Translations under genes and position numbers: made by a program
Shown here: piece by piece, positions 16,911 to 26,685 of the stretch
How positions within the stretch are numbered: the first letter of the stretch is position 1
Layout: every line of letters starts with the position of its first letter
Notes under the pieces: model-generated
Database searches by the model: none
Seen by the model: the letters and a program-made list of their open reading frames with translations, nothing else
Told to the model about the DNA's origin: nothing
Assembly: GCA_964521025.1 (NCBI GenBank)
Contig: CAZFPK010000004.1
Coordinates: 1 to 64,000 of the forward strand
Reading direction: 5' to 3'
Source of the DNA: DRTC01 sp964521025
GTDB lineage: Bacteria; Cloacimonadota; Cloacimonadia; Cloacimonadales; TCS61
DNA: 64,000 nt

Positions 16911-18896
16911 ATGAAAAAGACAAGTAAACTATTAGTCTTTGTATTCATCGCAATGATGAATGTAGCACTGTTTGCGCAAGTATCGCACACAGTAGATTTT
17001 GAAACGCCTGACACAGGTCAGGGATGGAGCTGGACAACTTTCGAAGGTTCTCCAACTTTAACGGAAATGGCAAATCCAGTAAGCGGAGGGCTCAATACAT
17101 CCGCTACAGTTATGGAATTTGTGGCAAATCCAACAGATCAACCTTGGACAGGATGTTGGACAATGGATGATGGTGAATTTACTTTTGATGTAACTAACAG
17201 CACAGTTACAATGTTAGTTTACAAAGATGTGATCAGTACTGTTAAAATGAAATTTGAAGGAGCCAGTGCTCCAGTTGAGGTTGACGCTATAAACACAGTT
17301 ACCGGAGCTTGGGAATTATTGACTTATGATTTTTCTGGTGTTATCGGTAATACATACGATAAACTGATAGTCTTCCCGGATTTCAATTTTAGCAGAACAG
17401 TTGTTACGACATCCTATTTTGATAACATCCAGGTTCCCGACGGTGTAGTACCCGATCCTGATCCTGAACCAACTGATGCACCACCAGTTCCTACTCATGC
17501 TGAAGTAGATGTGATTCCTATCTATACAGAGGTTTATACAGACTTAACAGGAACAGACTTTAATCCGAACTGGGGTCAGTCAACTTCTGTAACAGTAGAT
17601 TACATGGCTGCCGGGAATAATACTTTACAATATACATATTTGAATTATCAGGGAACGCAATATACAAATCAGGATGTTACTGCTTATGAATATCTGCATG
17701 TTGATTTCTGGACTCCGAGCTCAACATTTCTTGATTTCTATCTGATCAGTCCCGGACTGGAAACATTTTACTCTCTTCCCATAACTCTGGATACATGGGT
17801 TAGTGTAGATATTCCGTTAAGCCATTATGTTCCGCCTGTTAATCTGTCTGATGTTTTCCAGTTTAAAGTTGTTGGTGATGGAACTGTTTACTTTGATAAC
17901 TGGTATTTCTGGAAAACTCCGACTGCTGCCGGTGAAGATGCAACTTTGAGTGACCTGAAAGTTAATGGAGTAACTGTCGATGGATTTGCTCCAACTACAT
18001 TTAGTTACGATTATGCTGTAGAATATGGATCACCTGTACCAACCGTTACTGCTACTACTACAGATCCGAATGCTACTCATGTTGTAAACGATGCAGCTTC
18101 TCTTCCGGGAGCAACAACTGTAGATGTTACAGCAGATGATGAAATTCATACTGAAACATATACCGTGAACTTCAATGTAATTCCTGGTTCTGGTGCCCCT
18201 GTCCCTGCTCATGACGAAACTGCAAATGAAGTGATTTCAATTTACAGTGATTCATATACTGATATTACTGGAGTTACTTTGAATCCTAATTGGGGACAGA
18301 CTACCCAATTTTCAGAAGAAGTATTAGATGGAAATAATACCTTGCTCTATGGTAGCCTTAACTACCAGGGAACTGACTGGGCTGGAAATCCACAAGATGT
18401 ATCAGCTCGTGATTATCTTCATGTTGATTACTGGACAGGCGATTCATCAGACCTGGGAATCTACCTGATCAGCGGAGCCTGGCCAAGTAGTGTTGAGTAT
18501 GAATATGTTTTCACAATTCTTAATGAACAATGGGTCAGTGTGGATATTCCGCTTTCTTACTTCAGCGATAATGGAGTAGATCTGGCAGATGTTACACAGT
18601 TCAAGGTTGAAGGTAATGGTGATGTCTGGTTTGATAACTACTATTTCTGGAAAGAATCAACTGCTCTTGATGCTCCTGCTAATGTTACAATAACAGCGTC
18701 TGTTCTTGGTGCTACCATTTCCTGGGATGCAGTTATCGGAGCAAACTCATATAAAGTATATTCTTCAAGTGATCCTTACGCAGCACCTGAAACATGGACT
18801 CTGGAAGAAGAAGGAATTGCAGGAACAAGCTGGAACCATTCGGTTCCCGGAGATATGAAATATTATTATGTTGTTGCATCTACTGATGCTCCATAA
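16911..18896 (+). CDS. Secreted multi-module carbohydrate-binding-like protein
   Basis: A 661-residue secreted protein with a signal peptide ending near LFAQV. It contains modules A and B as in the preceding gene, a cadherin-like beta-sandwich (ATLSDLKVNGVTVDGF, about residues 343-425), a second B module (about 430-580, NPNWGQTTQF ... WFDNYYFW) and a final FN3-like domain ending YYYVVASTDAP. There is no catalytic motif and no T9SS tail, unlike its neighbour; the same C-terminal FN3 domain ends the GH81 protein. The middle (17244-17890) is a perfect 647-bp copy of the preceding gene. GGAGG lies six bases before the ATG. The role is probably glucan capture on the cell surface or released. Confidence 0.82.
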   Translation: MKKTSKLLVFVFIAMMNVALFAQVSHTVDFETPDTGQGWSWTTFEGSPTLTEMANPVSGGLNTSATVMEFVANPTDQPWTGCWTMDDGEFTFDVTNSTVTMLVYKDVISTVKMKFEGASAPVEVDAINTVTGAWELLTYDFSGVIGNTYDKLIVFPDFNFSRTVVTTSYFDNIQVPDGVVPDPDPEPTDAPPVPTHAEVDVIPIYTEVYTDLTGTDFNPNWGQSTSVTVDYMAAGNNTLQYTYLNYQGTQYTNQDVTAYEYLHVDFWTPSSTFLDFYLISPGLETFYSLPITLDTWVSVDIPLSHYVPPVNLSDVFQFKVVGDGTVYFDNWYFWKTPTAAGEDATLSDLKVNGVTVDGFAPTTFSYDYAVEYGSPVPTVTATTTDPNATHVVNDAASLPGATTVDVTADDEIHTETYTVNFNVIPGSGAPVPAHDETANEVISIYSDSYTDITGVTLNPNWGQTTQFSEEVLDGNNTLLYGSLNYQGTDWAGNPQDVSARDYLHVDYWTGDSSDLGIYLISGAWPSSVEYEYVFTILNEQWVSVDIPLSYFSDNGVDLADVTQFKVEGNGDVWFDNYYFWKESTALDAPANVTITASVLGATISWDAVIGANSYKVYSSSDPYAAPETWTLEEEGIAGTSWNHSVPGDMKYYYVVASTDAP

Positions 18897-19162
18897 TAAT
18901 CTATTATCTGGTTTTTGGGAGATTCTCTGATTTCCCAAAGACCGATCTTGAAAAAATGATAAATATATTTTTACACTGAAATATGTTGTTTGTCATAAGA
19001 AAAAGTGATCGTTAATATCAAAATCAAGGTTTTTAATCGTTACTATCGTATTTGAAGTTAGACTGAATTCACAATGACAGCCTTCGACCGGACAGATGTT
19101 CGGTTGAAGGTTATCATTAAAATGTATAAATCGAATTGAAAATTGTTAGAGGAGACTTGATC
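18897..19162 (+). promoter_or_regulatory. Conserved structured leader before the GH81 gene
   Basis: Contains a hairpin TTTGGGA/TCCCAAA (18914-18939), a block at 18992-19019 that is identical over 28 bases to 23506-23533, and a second hairpin CCTTCGACCG/CGGTTGAAGG (19081-19110). The same order occurs before the gene at 23802. It may be a terminator followed by a leader or promoter region shared by the two transcription units. Confidence 0.5.
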
Positions 19163-22100
19163 GTGAGTAGAAAAATATCATTATTGGTTATAATAACTGT
19201 TATCTGTTTTTCAGTAATACTATATGCAGACATCATTCCTGTAGGCAGCGGAAGTTACACAACAAATAATCCCGGAGGAACAACTCCTCCTCACAACCAA
19301 AACGGACAAACAGTTTATCCTGCTGTTACTAACAATGTCTCAGCACCGATCCCGACTACTGACTGGTGGACTTCACTCGTTTATAAAAACAATCCTGGAA
19401 ATCAATTTTCCGAAGTTTTGGCGGCACATCCTTTTATGATGAAATGTCAGAGTCTGGGTCTTGGTTTGGGAACAACTCCCGATCCTGCCTGGAATCCAGG
19501 TTATGTTTATTCCTATACCGAGGATCTTGTTGTTGGAGTAAATGGCATGAATTCTTCAAATGCACTTCTCGATGGATTCGGAGACTGGACTGTTACATCC
19601 AAATGGGAAAATGGCGGGAATAGTCTTCATGCAACATTTGGTCATGGACTGCCGTATGCTTATTTCACCAAAACTGGTGGAGATGCTAAGCTGGATTTTG
19701 TCAGCTCACCAACGGTCTGGTATAATTCAAACGGAGTTCTCGGTGTTACAATAAATGGAAATCATTATGGAATTTTTGCACCGACAGGTTCGAGCTGGAG
19801 CATCGCAGGTGACATACTTCAATCCAACCTGAATGGAAATAATTACTTTTCGATTGCTACATTGCCGGATAATGTAACTGCAACCTTGAATGATTTCAAA
19901 ACACACGCATATGCTTTTGTTACAGATTCAGAAGTAAACTGGATTTATAATGAAAGCATGTCTGAACTTACTTCCAATTATACTATAACAACAGAGATTA
20001 AAGAAGGAGCAGAAGATCAAACTTTACTTGCTCTTTATCGTCATCAATGGCTGAATTGTTCCGAAACTTATACTGGCTATACATATCGATCTCCAAGAGG
20101 AGAAATGAAGGTTATCTCCGGAAACAGCTTCAGCACTGAAATGACGCACCATGGAATTTTGCCGGGATTGCCGGATGAACTTTCCGGTAGTGCTGGTTAT
20201 GACCAGAATCAGCTGGCTGGTTATATTCAGGATTTGGCAAACACACCCATAGATCAGCTTATTCCTTATAGTGATACATATTTCAACGGTAAAGATCTGG
20301 GAGAAGTTGCCCAGGTTGTCCGTATTGCTGAACAGATCGGAAATACAACTGCCAGAGATTATTTTTTGAACAGCCTCAAATCGAGATTGGAAAACTGGCT
20401 GACTGCATCCGGTGGTGAATCAAGTAATCTTTTTTATTATAATGATGATTGGGGAACTCTGATCGGTTATCCGGCATCTTTCGGTTCTGATTCTCAACTG
20501 AACGATCATCATTTTCACTGGGCTTATTTCATTATGGCAGCCGCTACGGTTGCTCAATATGATGCATCCTGGGCAAGTGAAAGCAGTTGGGGCGGCATGG
20601 TAAATCTGCTGATCCGCGATGTTGCCGCCTGGGATAGAAGCGATACAATGTTTCCTTTCCTGCGTTGTTATGATATTTACGCTGGTCATTCCTGGGCTTC
20701 CGGACATGGTTCTTCCGCGGATGGAAATAATCAGGAATCATCTTCCGAAGCGATGAACTTTTCTGCTGCAACTGCACTTTGGGGATCAGCAACAGGAGAT
20801 GATACAATTCGCGATCTGGGAATATTCTTATACACAAACGAAATGCACGCCATTGAACAATACTGGTTTGATGTAGATAATGCTGTTTTTCCGGAAGAAT
20901 TTGATCATAATTGCCTGGGAATGGTGTGGGGAACAAAAGGCGTTCACAGCACCTGGTTTTCCGGAGAACCCGAAATGATCCACGGAATAAATTTTCTGCC
21001 AGTGACAGCAGCTTCTTTATATCTGGGGAGAGATCCCGATTATGTTCTGGCAAATTATTATGAAATGGTTGATGAAAACGGCGGTCCCGAAAATAACTGG
21101 TATGAAATCATGTGGGAATTTCTGGCTTTGTCCGATCCTGATCTGGCAGTTTCCAAATTCAATAATTATCCTGATTATCCTGTGGAAGGCGGAGAGACAA
21201 GAGCACATACATATCATTGGCTGCACAACCTCAGGTCGATGGGAGAAGTCGATCTGACCGTTACAGCGAATGTTCCCAATTATGCTGTTTTCCTCAACGG
21301 AAATGTCCGAACTTATGTCGCTTATAATCCCGGAATGACGCGGCTGACAGTCCAATTTTCCGATGGAGAAACCCTCGATGTTCCAGCCGGGGAAATGAAC
21401 TCCTCGAGTGCAATTGTCGATGTTCCGGAAGAAGATCCCACCATAGATTTTGAACCTGACGGATATGGAGCGGACTGGACCTGGAATGTTTTTGAGAATT
21501 CCTCGAATCCACCTTTGGAATTTGTTGCCAATCCTTCTTCATCTGCTCCCAACACATCTGCAACTGTTGCCAAATTCACTGCTCTGGATGCCGGAGAGGA
21601 CTGGGCTGGATGTGAAACTTCCGATATAGATGCTTTTACATTTGATTCCGATAACTGCACTGTTAAAATTATGGTTTACAAAACTGTCATCAGCGATGTC
21701 GGGATAAAATTCGAAAACGGTGGAAGTTCAGTAGAACTTATTACCGCAAATACAGTTACCGGACAATGGGAAGAACTGATTTATGACTTCTCCGGTTCTA
21801 TCGGTGATTATTACACGAAGATTTCTGTCTTTCCGGATTTTGCTGCCAGAGATCAGGACAATATCATCTATTTTGACAATATTTCATTTGATGATGAATT
21901 GATAACCGGAGACGGACCCGTAACTGCTGCTCCGACTCCAACCAATGCACAACAGGATGTTATCTCCATTTACAGCGATGCATTTTCTGATATTTCCGGA
22001 GTTGATTATAATCCCAGCTGGGGACAAACCACAATCGTCACAACAGAAGATATCAACGGAAATGAGATGCTGAAATATGCAAATCTTAATTATCAGGGAA

Positions 22101-23395
22101 CCGATTGGAACGGCAATCCGCAAGATGCTTCCAGCTACGAATATCTGCATGTTGATTTCTGGACAAACACCTCCACTAATCTGGGAATTTACCTGATCAG
22201 CGGAGTTTATCCGAATCATACGGAAATAAAATATGATTTTACTTTGAACAACGGCAATTGGGTAAGTGTGGAAATTCCTTTATCAGAATTTTCTCCGGTG
22301 AATCTTTCTGATGCGCGACAATTCAAAGTAGAAGGTGATGGAGATGTCTGGTTTGATAACTTTTATTTCTATCGAATTTCACTTAGTTCTGACGCTTCTT
22401 TGAGCGACCTGCAGGTTGACGGTTCCACCGTTGATGGATTCTCATCGGAAATCTACTCATATGATATTGAGCTTCCTTCCGGAACTACAATTGTGCCGAC
22501 AGTTACTGCCACAACAAACGATGTCAATGCCGGTCATGTGGTTAATGATGCAGCTTCCCTGCCCGGAACAACTGATGTTGTGGTTACTGCGGAAAATGGA
22601 GTTACGAGTCTAACTTACAGTATTAATTTTACTGTTGCTTCAGCGAATGAACCGACAACGGCAGCTCCAACTCCAACCGAACCTTCCGAAAGTGTTATTT
22701 CACTTTTCAGCAATGCTTATACTGATGTTACTGTCGACACTTGGTCAGCAATTTGGGATCAAGCTGATGTAGCAGATGAGCTGGTTGACGGAGATGATGT
22801 GAAACTTTATACAAACCTTAATTATTGTGGAATTGAGTTCACTTCACAAACTATCGATGCGACAAATATGGATTTTTTCCATCTGGATGTCTGGACTCCG
22901 GACAACACTTCCGCACCAAATGTTTTCAAAGTAAAATTGGTAGATTTTGGAGCAAATGGAACTTATGGTGGAGGAGATGATGTGGAACACGAAATAACTT
23001 TCGATGAGAACACTATGAACACTTCTTCATGGATTAGTCTGGATATTCCGATGTCTGATTTTACGAATTTGACAACTGTCGAACATCTCGCTCAACTACT
23101 TTTATCCGGTGATCCCAATACAGTTTATGTTGATAATGTATATTTTTACTCAGAAATCACTGAACTTGAAACTCCGCAGAATGTAGCAATCTCGATCTCT
23201 TCAAACGAAATAACGATTTTCTGGGATGCAGTAACCGGAGCAAACTCATATAAATTATATTCATCAAGCGATCCATACGCAGCTCCTGAAATATGGATCC
23301 TGGAAGCAGAAGGAATTTCAGGAACAAGCTGGAGCGATACGGTTCCTGGAGATATGAAGTATTATTATGTAGTTGCATCTACTGATGCTCCATAA
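19163..23395 (+). CDS. GH81 endo-beta-1,3-glucanase with binding modules
   Basis: A 1410-residue secreted glucanase. Residues about 25-730 form a GH81 domain: PIPTTDWWTSLVYKN near residue 63, NDHHFHWAYF (catalytic D448) and GNNQESSSEA (E525, E529). Then come module A (about 755-920), module B (930-1075), a cadherin-like domain (1080-1160), another B-type module (1175-1330, TWSAIWDQADV) and a terminal FN3 domain ending YYYVVASTDAP. It cuts long beta-1,3-glucans; no T9SS tail is present. The chosen start is GTG 19163, eight bases after GGAG and at the signal peptide; the upstream TTG at 19136 lacks a binding site. A decayed paralogue lies at 33543-33920. Confidence 0.9.
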   Translation: MSRKISLLVIITVICFSVILYADIIPVGSGSYTTNNPGGTTPPHNQNGQTVYPAVTNNVSAPIPTTDWWTSLVYKNNPGNQFSEVLAAHPFMMKCQSLGLGLGTTPDPAWNPGYVYSYTEDLVVGVNGMNSSNALLDGFGDWTVTSKWENGGNSLHATFGHGLPYAYFTKTGGDAKLDFVSSPTVWYNSNGVLGVTINGNHYGIFAPTGSSWSIAGDILQSNLNGNNYFSIATLPDNVTATLNDFKTHAYAFVTDSEVNWIYNESMSELTSNYTITTEIKEGAEDQTLLALYRHQWLNCSETYTGYTYRSPRGEMKVISGNSFSTEMTHHGILPGLPDELSGSAGYDQNQLAGYIQDLANTPIDQLIPYSDTYFNGKDLGEVAQVVRIAEQIGNTTARDYFLNSLKSRLENWLTASGGESSNLFYYNDDWGTLIGYPASFGSDSQLNDHHFHWAYFIMAAATVAQYDASWASESSWGGMVNLLIRDVAAWDRSDTMFPFLRCYDIYAGHSWASGHGSSADGNNQESSSEAMNFSAATALWGSATGDDTIRDLGIFLYTNEMHAIEQYWFDVDNAVFPEEFDHNCLGMVWGTKGVHSTWFSGEPEMIHGINFLPVTAASLYLGRDPDYVLANYYEMVDENGGPENNWYEIMWEFLALSDPDLAVSKFNNYPDYPVEGGETRAHTYHWLHNLRSMGEVDLTVTANVPNYAVFLNGNVRTYVAYNPGMTRLTVQFSDGETLDVPAGEMNSSSAIVDVPEEDPTIDFEPDGYGADWTWNVFENSSNPPLEFVANPSSSAPNTSATVAKFTALDAGEDWAGCETSDIDAFTFDSDNCTVKIMVYKTVISDVGIKFENGGSSVELITANTVTGQWEELIYDFSGSIGDYYTKISVFPDFAARDQDNIIYFDNISFDDELITGDGPVTAAPTPTNAQQDVISIYSDAFSDISGVDYNPSWGQTTIVTTEDINGNEMLKYANLNYQGTDWNGNPQDASSYEYLHVDFWTNTSTNLGIYLISGVYPNHTEIKYDFTLNNGNWVSVEIPLSEFSPVNLSDARQFKVEGDGDVWFDNFYFYRISLSSDASLSDLQVDGSTVDGFSSEIYSYDIELPSGTTIVPTVTATTNDVNAGHVVNDAASLPGTTDVVVTAENGVTSLTYSINFTVASANEPTTAAPTPTEPSESVISLFSNAYTDVTVDTWSAIWDQADVADELVDGDDVKLYTNLNYCGIEFTSQTIDATNMDFFHLDVWTPDNTSAPNVFKVKLVDFGANGTYGGGDDVEHEITFDENTMNTSSWISLDIPMSDFTNLTTVEHLAQLLLSGDPNTVYVDNVYFYSEITELETPQNVAISISSNEITIFWDAVTGANSYKLYSSSDPYAAPEIWILEAEGISGTSWSDTVPGDMKYYYVVASTDAP

Positions 23396-23801
23396 TTCTA
23401 TCATTTAAAGATTTAATTATCTTTGGGGATTCTCGGATTTCCCGAAGATAAAGCTTTTAAGATTGAGCATCGGAAGTTCCGGTGTTTTCAGAAAATAGAG
23501 GGATAGTCATAAGAAAAAGTGATCGTTAATATCGTAATCAGGTTATTAAATCGTTAATGTCAAAATTAAACAACAACTAAATTCATAATGAAAGCCTTCA
23601 ATCTGGTAGATACCTGATTGAAGGTTTTCATAATTAAAAATTCGAGAATGGAATGATCTTTTTTAATCATGTTAGTTATCAAGATTTCTCTTAACTGAAG
23701 ATATCGAAAGAATTTCGGAATCAATCAAAAGGGCTTTAATCAAATTCAAATCCCTTTTCATTGATTAATAAACTATAAAATACTAAATAATAGGAGGAAA
23801 A
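23396..23801 (+). promoter_or_regulatory. Conserved structured leader, second copy
   Basis: Homologous to 18897-19162. It has a terminator-like hairpin TATCTTTGGG/CCCGAAGATA (23419-23450), the 28-base conserved block (23506-23533) followed by partly conserved sequence with a repeated AATCGTTA, and a 14-bp-arm hairpin (23593-23606 with 23613-23626) with T-rich 3' flank. The remaining 23630-23790 is AT-rich with no evident gene. GGAGG precedes the ATG at 23802. Confidence 0.5.
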
Positions 23802-25160
23802 ATGAAAAAGACAGTTATAATGTTTTTATTCATCATTATGATGACTGCATTTATTTATGCACAATATGTTAATGTCGATTTTGAAGAAGGCGGAATTGGT
23901 TCCGATTGGGAGTGGACAGTTGGTGAAAACGGTGATAATCCACCTTTAGAATTTATCGACAATCCAGTTAGTGGCGGAATCAATACAACACCGAAAGTTG
24001 CGCAGTTTATTGCCAGAGATAGTGGACAGGATTGGGCTCTGTGTTTTACAGATAATGTCGGTGATTTTACATTCAGTTCTGCCAATACAACTTTTAAGAT
24101 AATGATTCACAAACCGGTTATCAGTAATATCGGTATCAAATTTGAAGGAACAAGTCAAGCTGCTGAGATATTGATCCCGAATTCTGTCACCGATCAATGG
24201 GAAGAGATTATTTTTGATTTTTCAGCATTTTCAGGAAATTCCTACAATAGATTAGTTATTATCCCTGATTTTGCACCAAGAACCCAGGATAATACTATCT
24301 ATTTTGATAACATTCAATTACCTGACGGTGATTATAATCCTCCTACTGAACCAGAAATTGCAGCACCAACTCCGGAAGTACCGGAAGATGATGTGGTCTC
24401 TTTGTACAGTAATGCATATATTGATGTTCCAGTTGATACCTGGTCTGCTGAATGGGATCAAGCTGATGTGATTGATATGCAGATTGAGGGTAATGATACA
24501 AAATTATATACAAACCTTGTTTTTGCAGGAATCGAATTTACATCGCAAACCATAGATGCATCTGCAGTGACCAACTTTTATATGGATCTCTGGACTCCTG
24601 ACGATACTTCCTCACCATCTGTTTTTAAAGTAAAATTAGTCGATTTCGGAGCTGATGGAGTTTGGGGCGGTGGTGATGATGTGGAAGATGAACTGATCTT
24701 CGATGAAAATACAATGGATTCGGAAGTCTGGATCAGTTTGGATATTCCGCTTTCGAATTTCGCAGGTCTAATAACTACCGGACATCTGGCTCAATTGATA
24801 ATTTCAGGTGATCCGAACACTGTTTATGTGGATAATATCTATTTCTATGATGATGATTCTGGAATTAGTGAAGATAATTCAAATCCATTAAATTCTCATT
24901 ACATTTTGGGAGGTAATTATCCAAATCCGTTCAATTCGGTAACTACAATCAGTTACACATTAACAAAACCAGGAAATGTTTCTCTCTCAATCTATGATGT
25001 AAAAGGACGATTAGTAGAAACTCTCGTAGAGGGAAATAGAATACAAGACTCATATCAAGAGACCTGGGATGCTTCAAACATTGCATCTGGTATCTATTTT
25101 TACCGACTTTCAGTAGACAACAAAGGGATTGATACAAAACGCATGATTTTACTGAAATGA
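23802..25160 (+). CDS. Secreted carbohydrate-binding-like protein with T9SS sorting domain
   Basis: A 452-residue protein. The signal peptide ends near IYAQ (residue 20); module A spans about 22-180 (VDFEEGGIGSDWEW), module B about 195-350 (APTPEVPEDDVVSLYSNAY ... NTVYVDNIYFY), and a T9SS sorting domain about 365-452 (GGNYPNPFNSVTTISY, SIYDVKGRLVETL, SGIYFYRLS). Module B of this type is common at the C-terminus of laminarinases in related phyla. It is likely a surface-anchored glucan-binding protein. It is a close paralogue of the gene at 26686; the IS110 element inserted 28 bases after this gene's stop separates the two. Confidence 0.86.
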   Translation: MKKTVIMFLFIIMMTAFIYAQYVNVDFEEGGIGSDWEWTVGENGDNPPLEFIDNPVSGGINTTPKVAQFIARDSGQDWALCFTDNVGDFTFSSANTTFKIMIHKPVISNIGIKFEGTSQAAEILIPNSVTDQWEEIIFDFSAFSGNSYNRLVIIPDFAPRTQDNTIYFDNIQLPDGDYNPPTEPEIAAPTPEVPEDDVVSLYSNAYIDVPVDTWSAEWDQADVIDMQIEGNDTKLYTNLVFAGIEFTSQTIDASAVTNFYMDLWTPDDTSSPSVFKVKLVDFGADGVWGGGDDVEDELIFDENTMDSEVWISLDIPLSNFAGLITTGHLAQLIISGDPNTVYVDNIYFYDDDSGISEDNSNPLNSHYILGGNYPNPFNSVTTISYTLTKPGNVSLSIYDVKGRLVETLVEGNRIQDSYQETWDASNIASGIYFYRLSVDNKGIDTKRMILLK

Positions 25161-25210
25161 AAATTAATCTTTTTTTTAAAAAGAATATAGGAGTCAACTA
25201 TAAATAACTT

Positions 25211-26404
25211 TTAATAGATTGGCTTTGTTTTTAACCTGAAACAGGTTTTGTTCTTTAACATAGCATAGAGTGTTTTGATCAGCTTATTTGCAACAGCAAT
25301 AACAGCTTGTTTATATTTTTTTCCTTCACTGATTTTTTTATAAAAATAATCAGCAAAATGTGGACAACAACGAATAACACCAACAGCCATCTGCCAGATA
25401 GTTTTTCTAAGATAAGCATTTCCTCTTTTTGATATTCTTCCACTAACATTAACAGAGGAACCGCTTTGCTTTATTGAAGGATCTGTACCGATATAAGCCC
25501 TTAGCTGATTGTGAGATTTAAAGTTTTCAATATCTACGATTTCGATCAGGAATTTTTCAGCAGTAGTTTCTCCGATACCGTTGATAGAAGTGATGATATC
25601 GAAATCCTGTTGAAGATTTTCTTTAACAAACGACCTGAGGAGATCGTTCAGATCATCAATTTGTTCGATGATGAAGATTAATCTTTTGATCTTTAATATC
25701 AGCACGACTTCAAGCGAAATATCTTTGATTCCGATAGAGTTCTTTGCCAGAGTCTTCAGTTCACGCGGAGATATTTGAATTTTGTTTCCTCGGGTTTTAT
25801 CAAAGAATCGAGCTATTTTTTGAGATTTCATTTTCATAATTGGAAAACGACCGGGAGCTTTAAGCAGAAGCCGGAGCATTGTTTTTGTGAAAACATTTGT
25901 ATGTTTACTAAGTTCAGGAAAAAGGACATGTAAGACATTTTTTATTTCGGTTTTGAGTCGAGCTACATTTTGAGCCAGATTGTCACGCTCTCTGGAAATG
26001 CTTCTGATGCTGTTATCAACTTTATTTGTGAAATCAATTTTCTGATGATTTGATAATGTAAAATCAGCTATTGTTTCAGCATCTTTTTTATCAGTTTTGG
26101 TCTTCCTTAAAGAGATTGATTTGGCAAAGTTGTGAATTAAAAGAGGATTAACAACAGCAGCTTTAAGGTTATTATCAATAAGATAGAAGTAAAGGTTAAG
26201 ATGGTAAATACCTGTTGATTCCATCACGAACAATAATTCATCATATTGCAGTTCGACAATGCTTTCCGACAAAGTTTTGAATCCGTTTGAGTTCATTACA
26301 AATTTGTCTTGCATAAGGATTTTTTTGTTATTATTGATGATTGTAATATCGAAAGAATCTTTCGAAACATCAATTCCGGCAAAGAGAAAATTTTTCATAA
26401 TCAC
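25211..26404 (-). CDS. IS110-family DEDD transposase (recombinase), copy 2
   Basis: A 397-residue homologue of the recombinase at 1582-2769. The N-terminal DEDD domain shows FAGIDVSKDSFD, VMESTGIYH and KTKTDKKDAETIA; the C-terminal domain shows SINGIGETTAEKFL and GTDPSIKQSGSSVNVSGRISKRG with the presumed catalytic serine. Length is full and the frame intact. The two proteins are recognisably similar throughout but differ at many positions, so they are not a recent duplication of one element. The start is the second Met (26398) or the ATG at 26404. Confidence 0.92.
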   Translation of the reverse strand: MIMKNFLFAGIDVSKDSFDITIINNNKKILMQDKFVMNSNGFKTLSESIVELQYDELLFVMESTGIYHLNLYFYLIDNNLKAAVVNPLLIHNFAKSISLRKTKTDKKDAETIADFTLSNHQKIDFTNKVDNSIRSISRERDNLAQNVARLKTEIKNVLHVLFPELSKHTNVFTKTMLRLLLKAPGRFPIMKMKSQKIARFFDKTRGNKIQISPRELKTLAKNSIGIKDISLEVVLILKIKRLIFIIEQIDDLNDLLRSFVKENLQQDFDIITSINGIGETTAEKFLIEIVDIENFKSHNQLRAYIGTDPSIKQSGSSVNVSGRISKRGNAYLRKTIWQMAVGVIRCCPHFADYFYKKISEGKKYKQAVIAVANKLIKTLYAMLKNKTCFRLKTKPIY

Positions 26405-26427
26405 ACCTCGTTAATATTTTTTTATTG

Positions 26428-26560
26428 CTCCAGGGCTGCTCTAATCCAATCTCCTGTGTAACGGGGACTTTTATGTCCAATCAACCGATAGGAATTTAAT
26501 GAGCAAGCAACAGACTCCATAGGGACTCTTATGTCCTGGAAAATGTGGTTGTCTTGCCCT
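26428..26560 (-). ncRNA. Candidate IS110 bridge RNA, copy 2
   Basis: Read on the minus strand, the region before the transposase begins GGGCAAGACAACCACATTTT and contains GGAGTCTGTTGCTTGCTC, which closes the first stem (GCAAGAC-AAC with GTTGCTTGC), then TAAATTC, ATCGGTTGATT and a second loop. The first loop carries GGACATAAGAGTCC and the second GGACATAAAAGTCC, nearly the same, while the corresponding loops of copy 1 are quite different. In known bridge RNAs the target- and donor-binding loops share a core in just this way. The assignment rests on conservation between the two copies and position, not on expression data. Confidence 0.6.
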
Positions 26561-26566
26561 GTTGCG

Positions 26567-26611
26567 AGTCACACAATGTCCTTCGCCTACGGCTTCGGAC
26601 ATTGTGTGACT
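26567..26611. repeat. REP-like palindrome at the IS110 left flank
   Basis: AGTCACACAATGTCC (26567-26581) pairs perfectly with GGACATTGTGTGACT (26597-26611); the 15-base loop has an inner GCC/GGC stem. It lies just outside the element and may be the inserted-into site, as IS110 relatives often target REP-like palindromes. Confidence 0.6.
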
Positions 26612-26685
26612 AAATCTATAAAGATCAAAACACAAATATGTGTAAATATAAAACCAAAAATAAAAAGTTATATGTAGGAGGAAAA

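Larger units (their letters stand above)
25189..26560 (-). mobile_element. IS110-family insertion sequence, copy 2
   Basis: On the minus strand this element runs from a structured non-coding left end (about 26560) through the transposase gene to the right end TATAGTTGACTCCT (25202-25189), identical to the end of copy 1. It sits between two paralogous binding-protein genes without breaking either. The transposase gene ends only about 10 bases before the conserved right end, a shorter 3' side than in copy 1. A 15-bp-arm palindrome (26567-26611) lies directly outside the left end. Confidence 0.8.
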
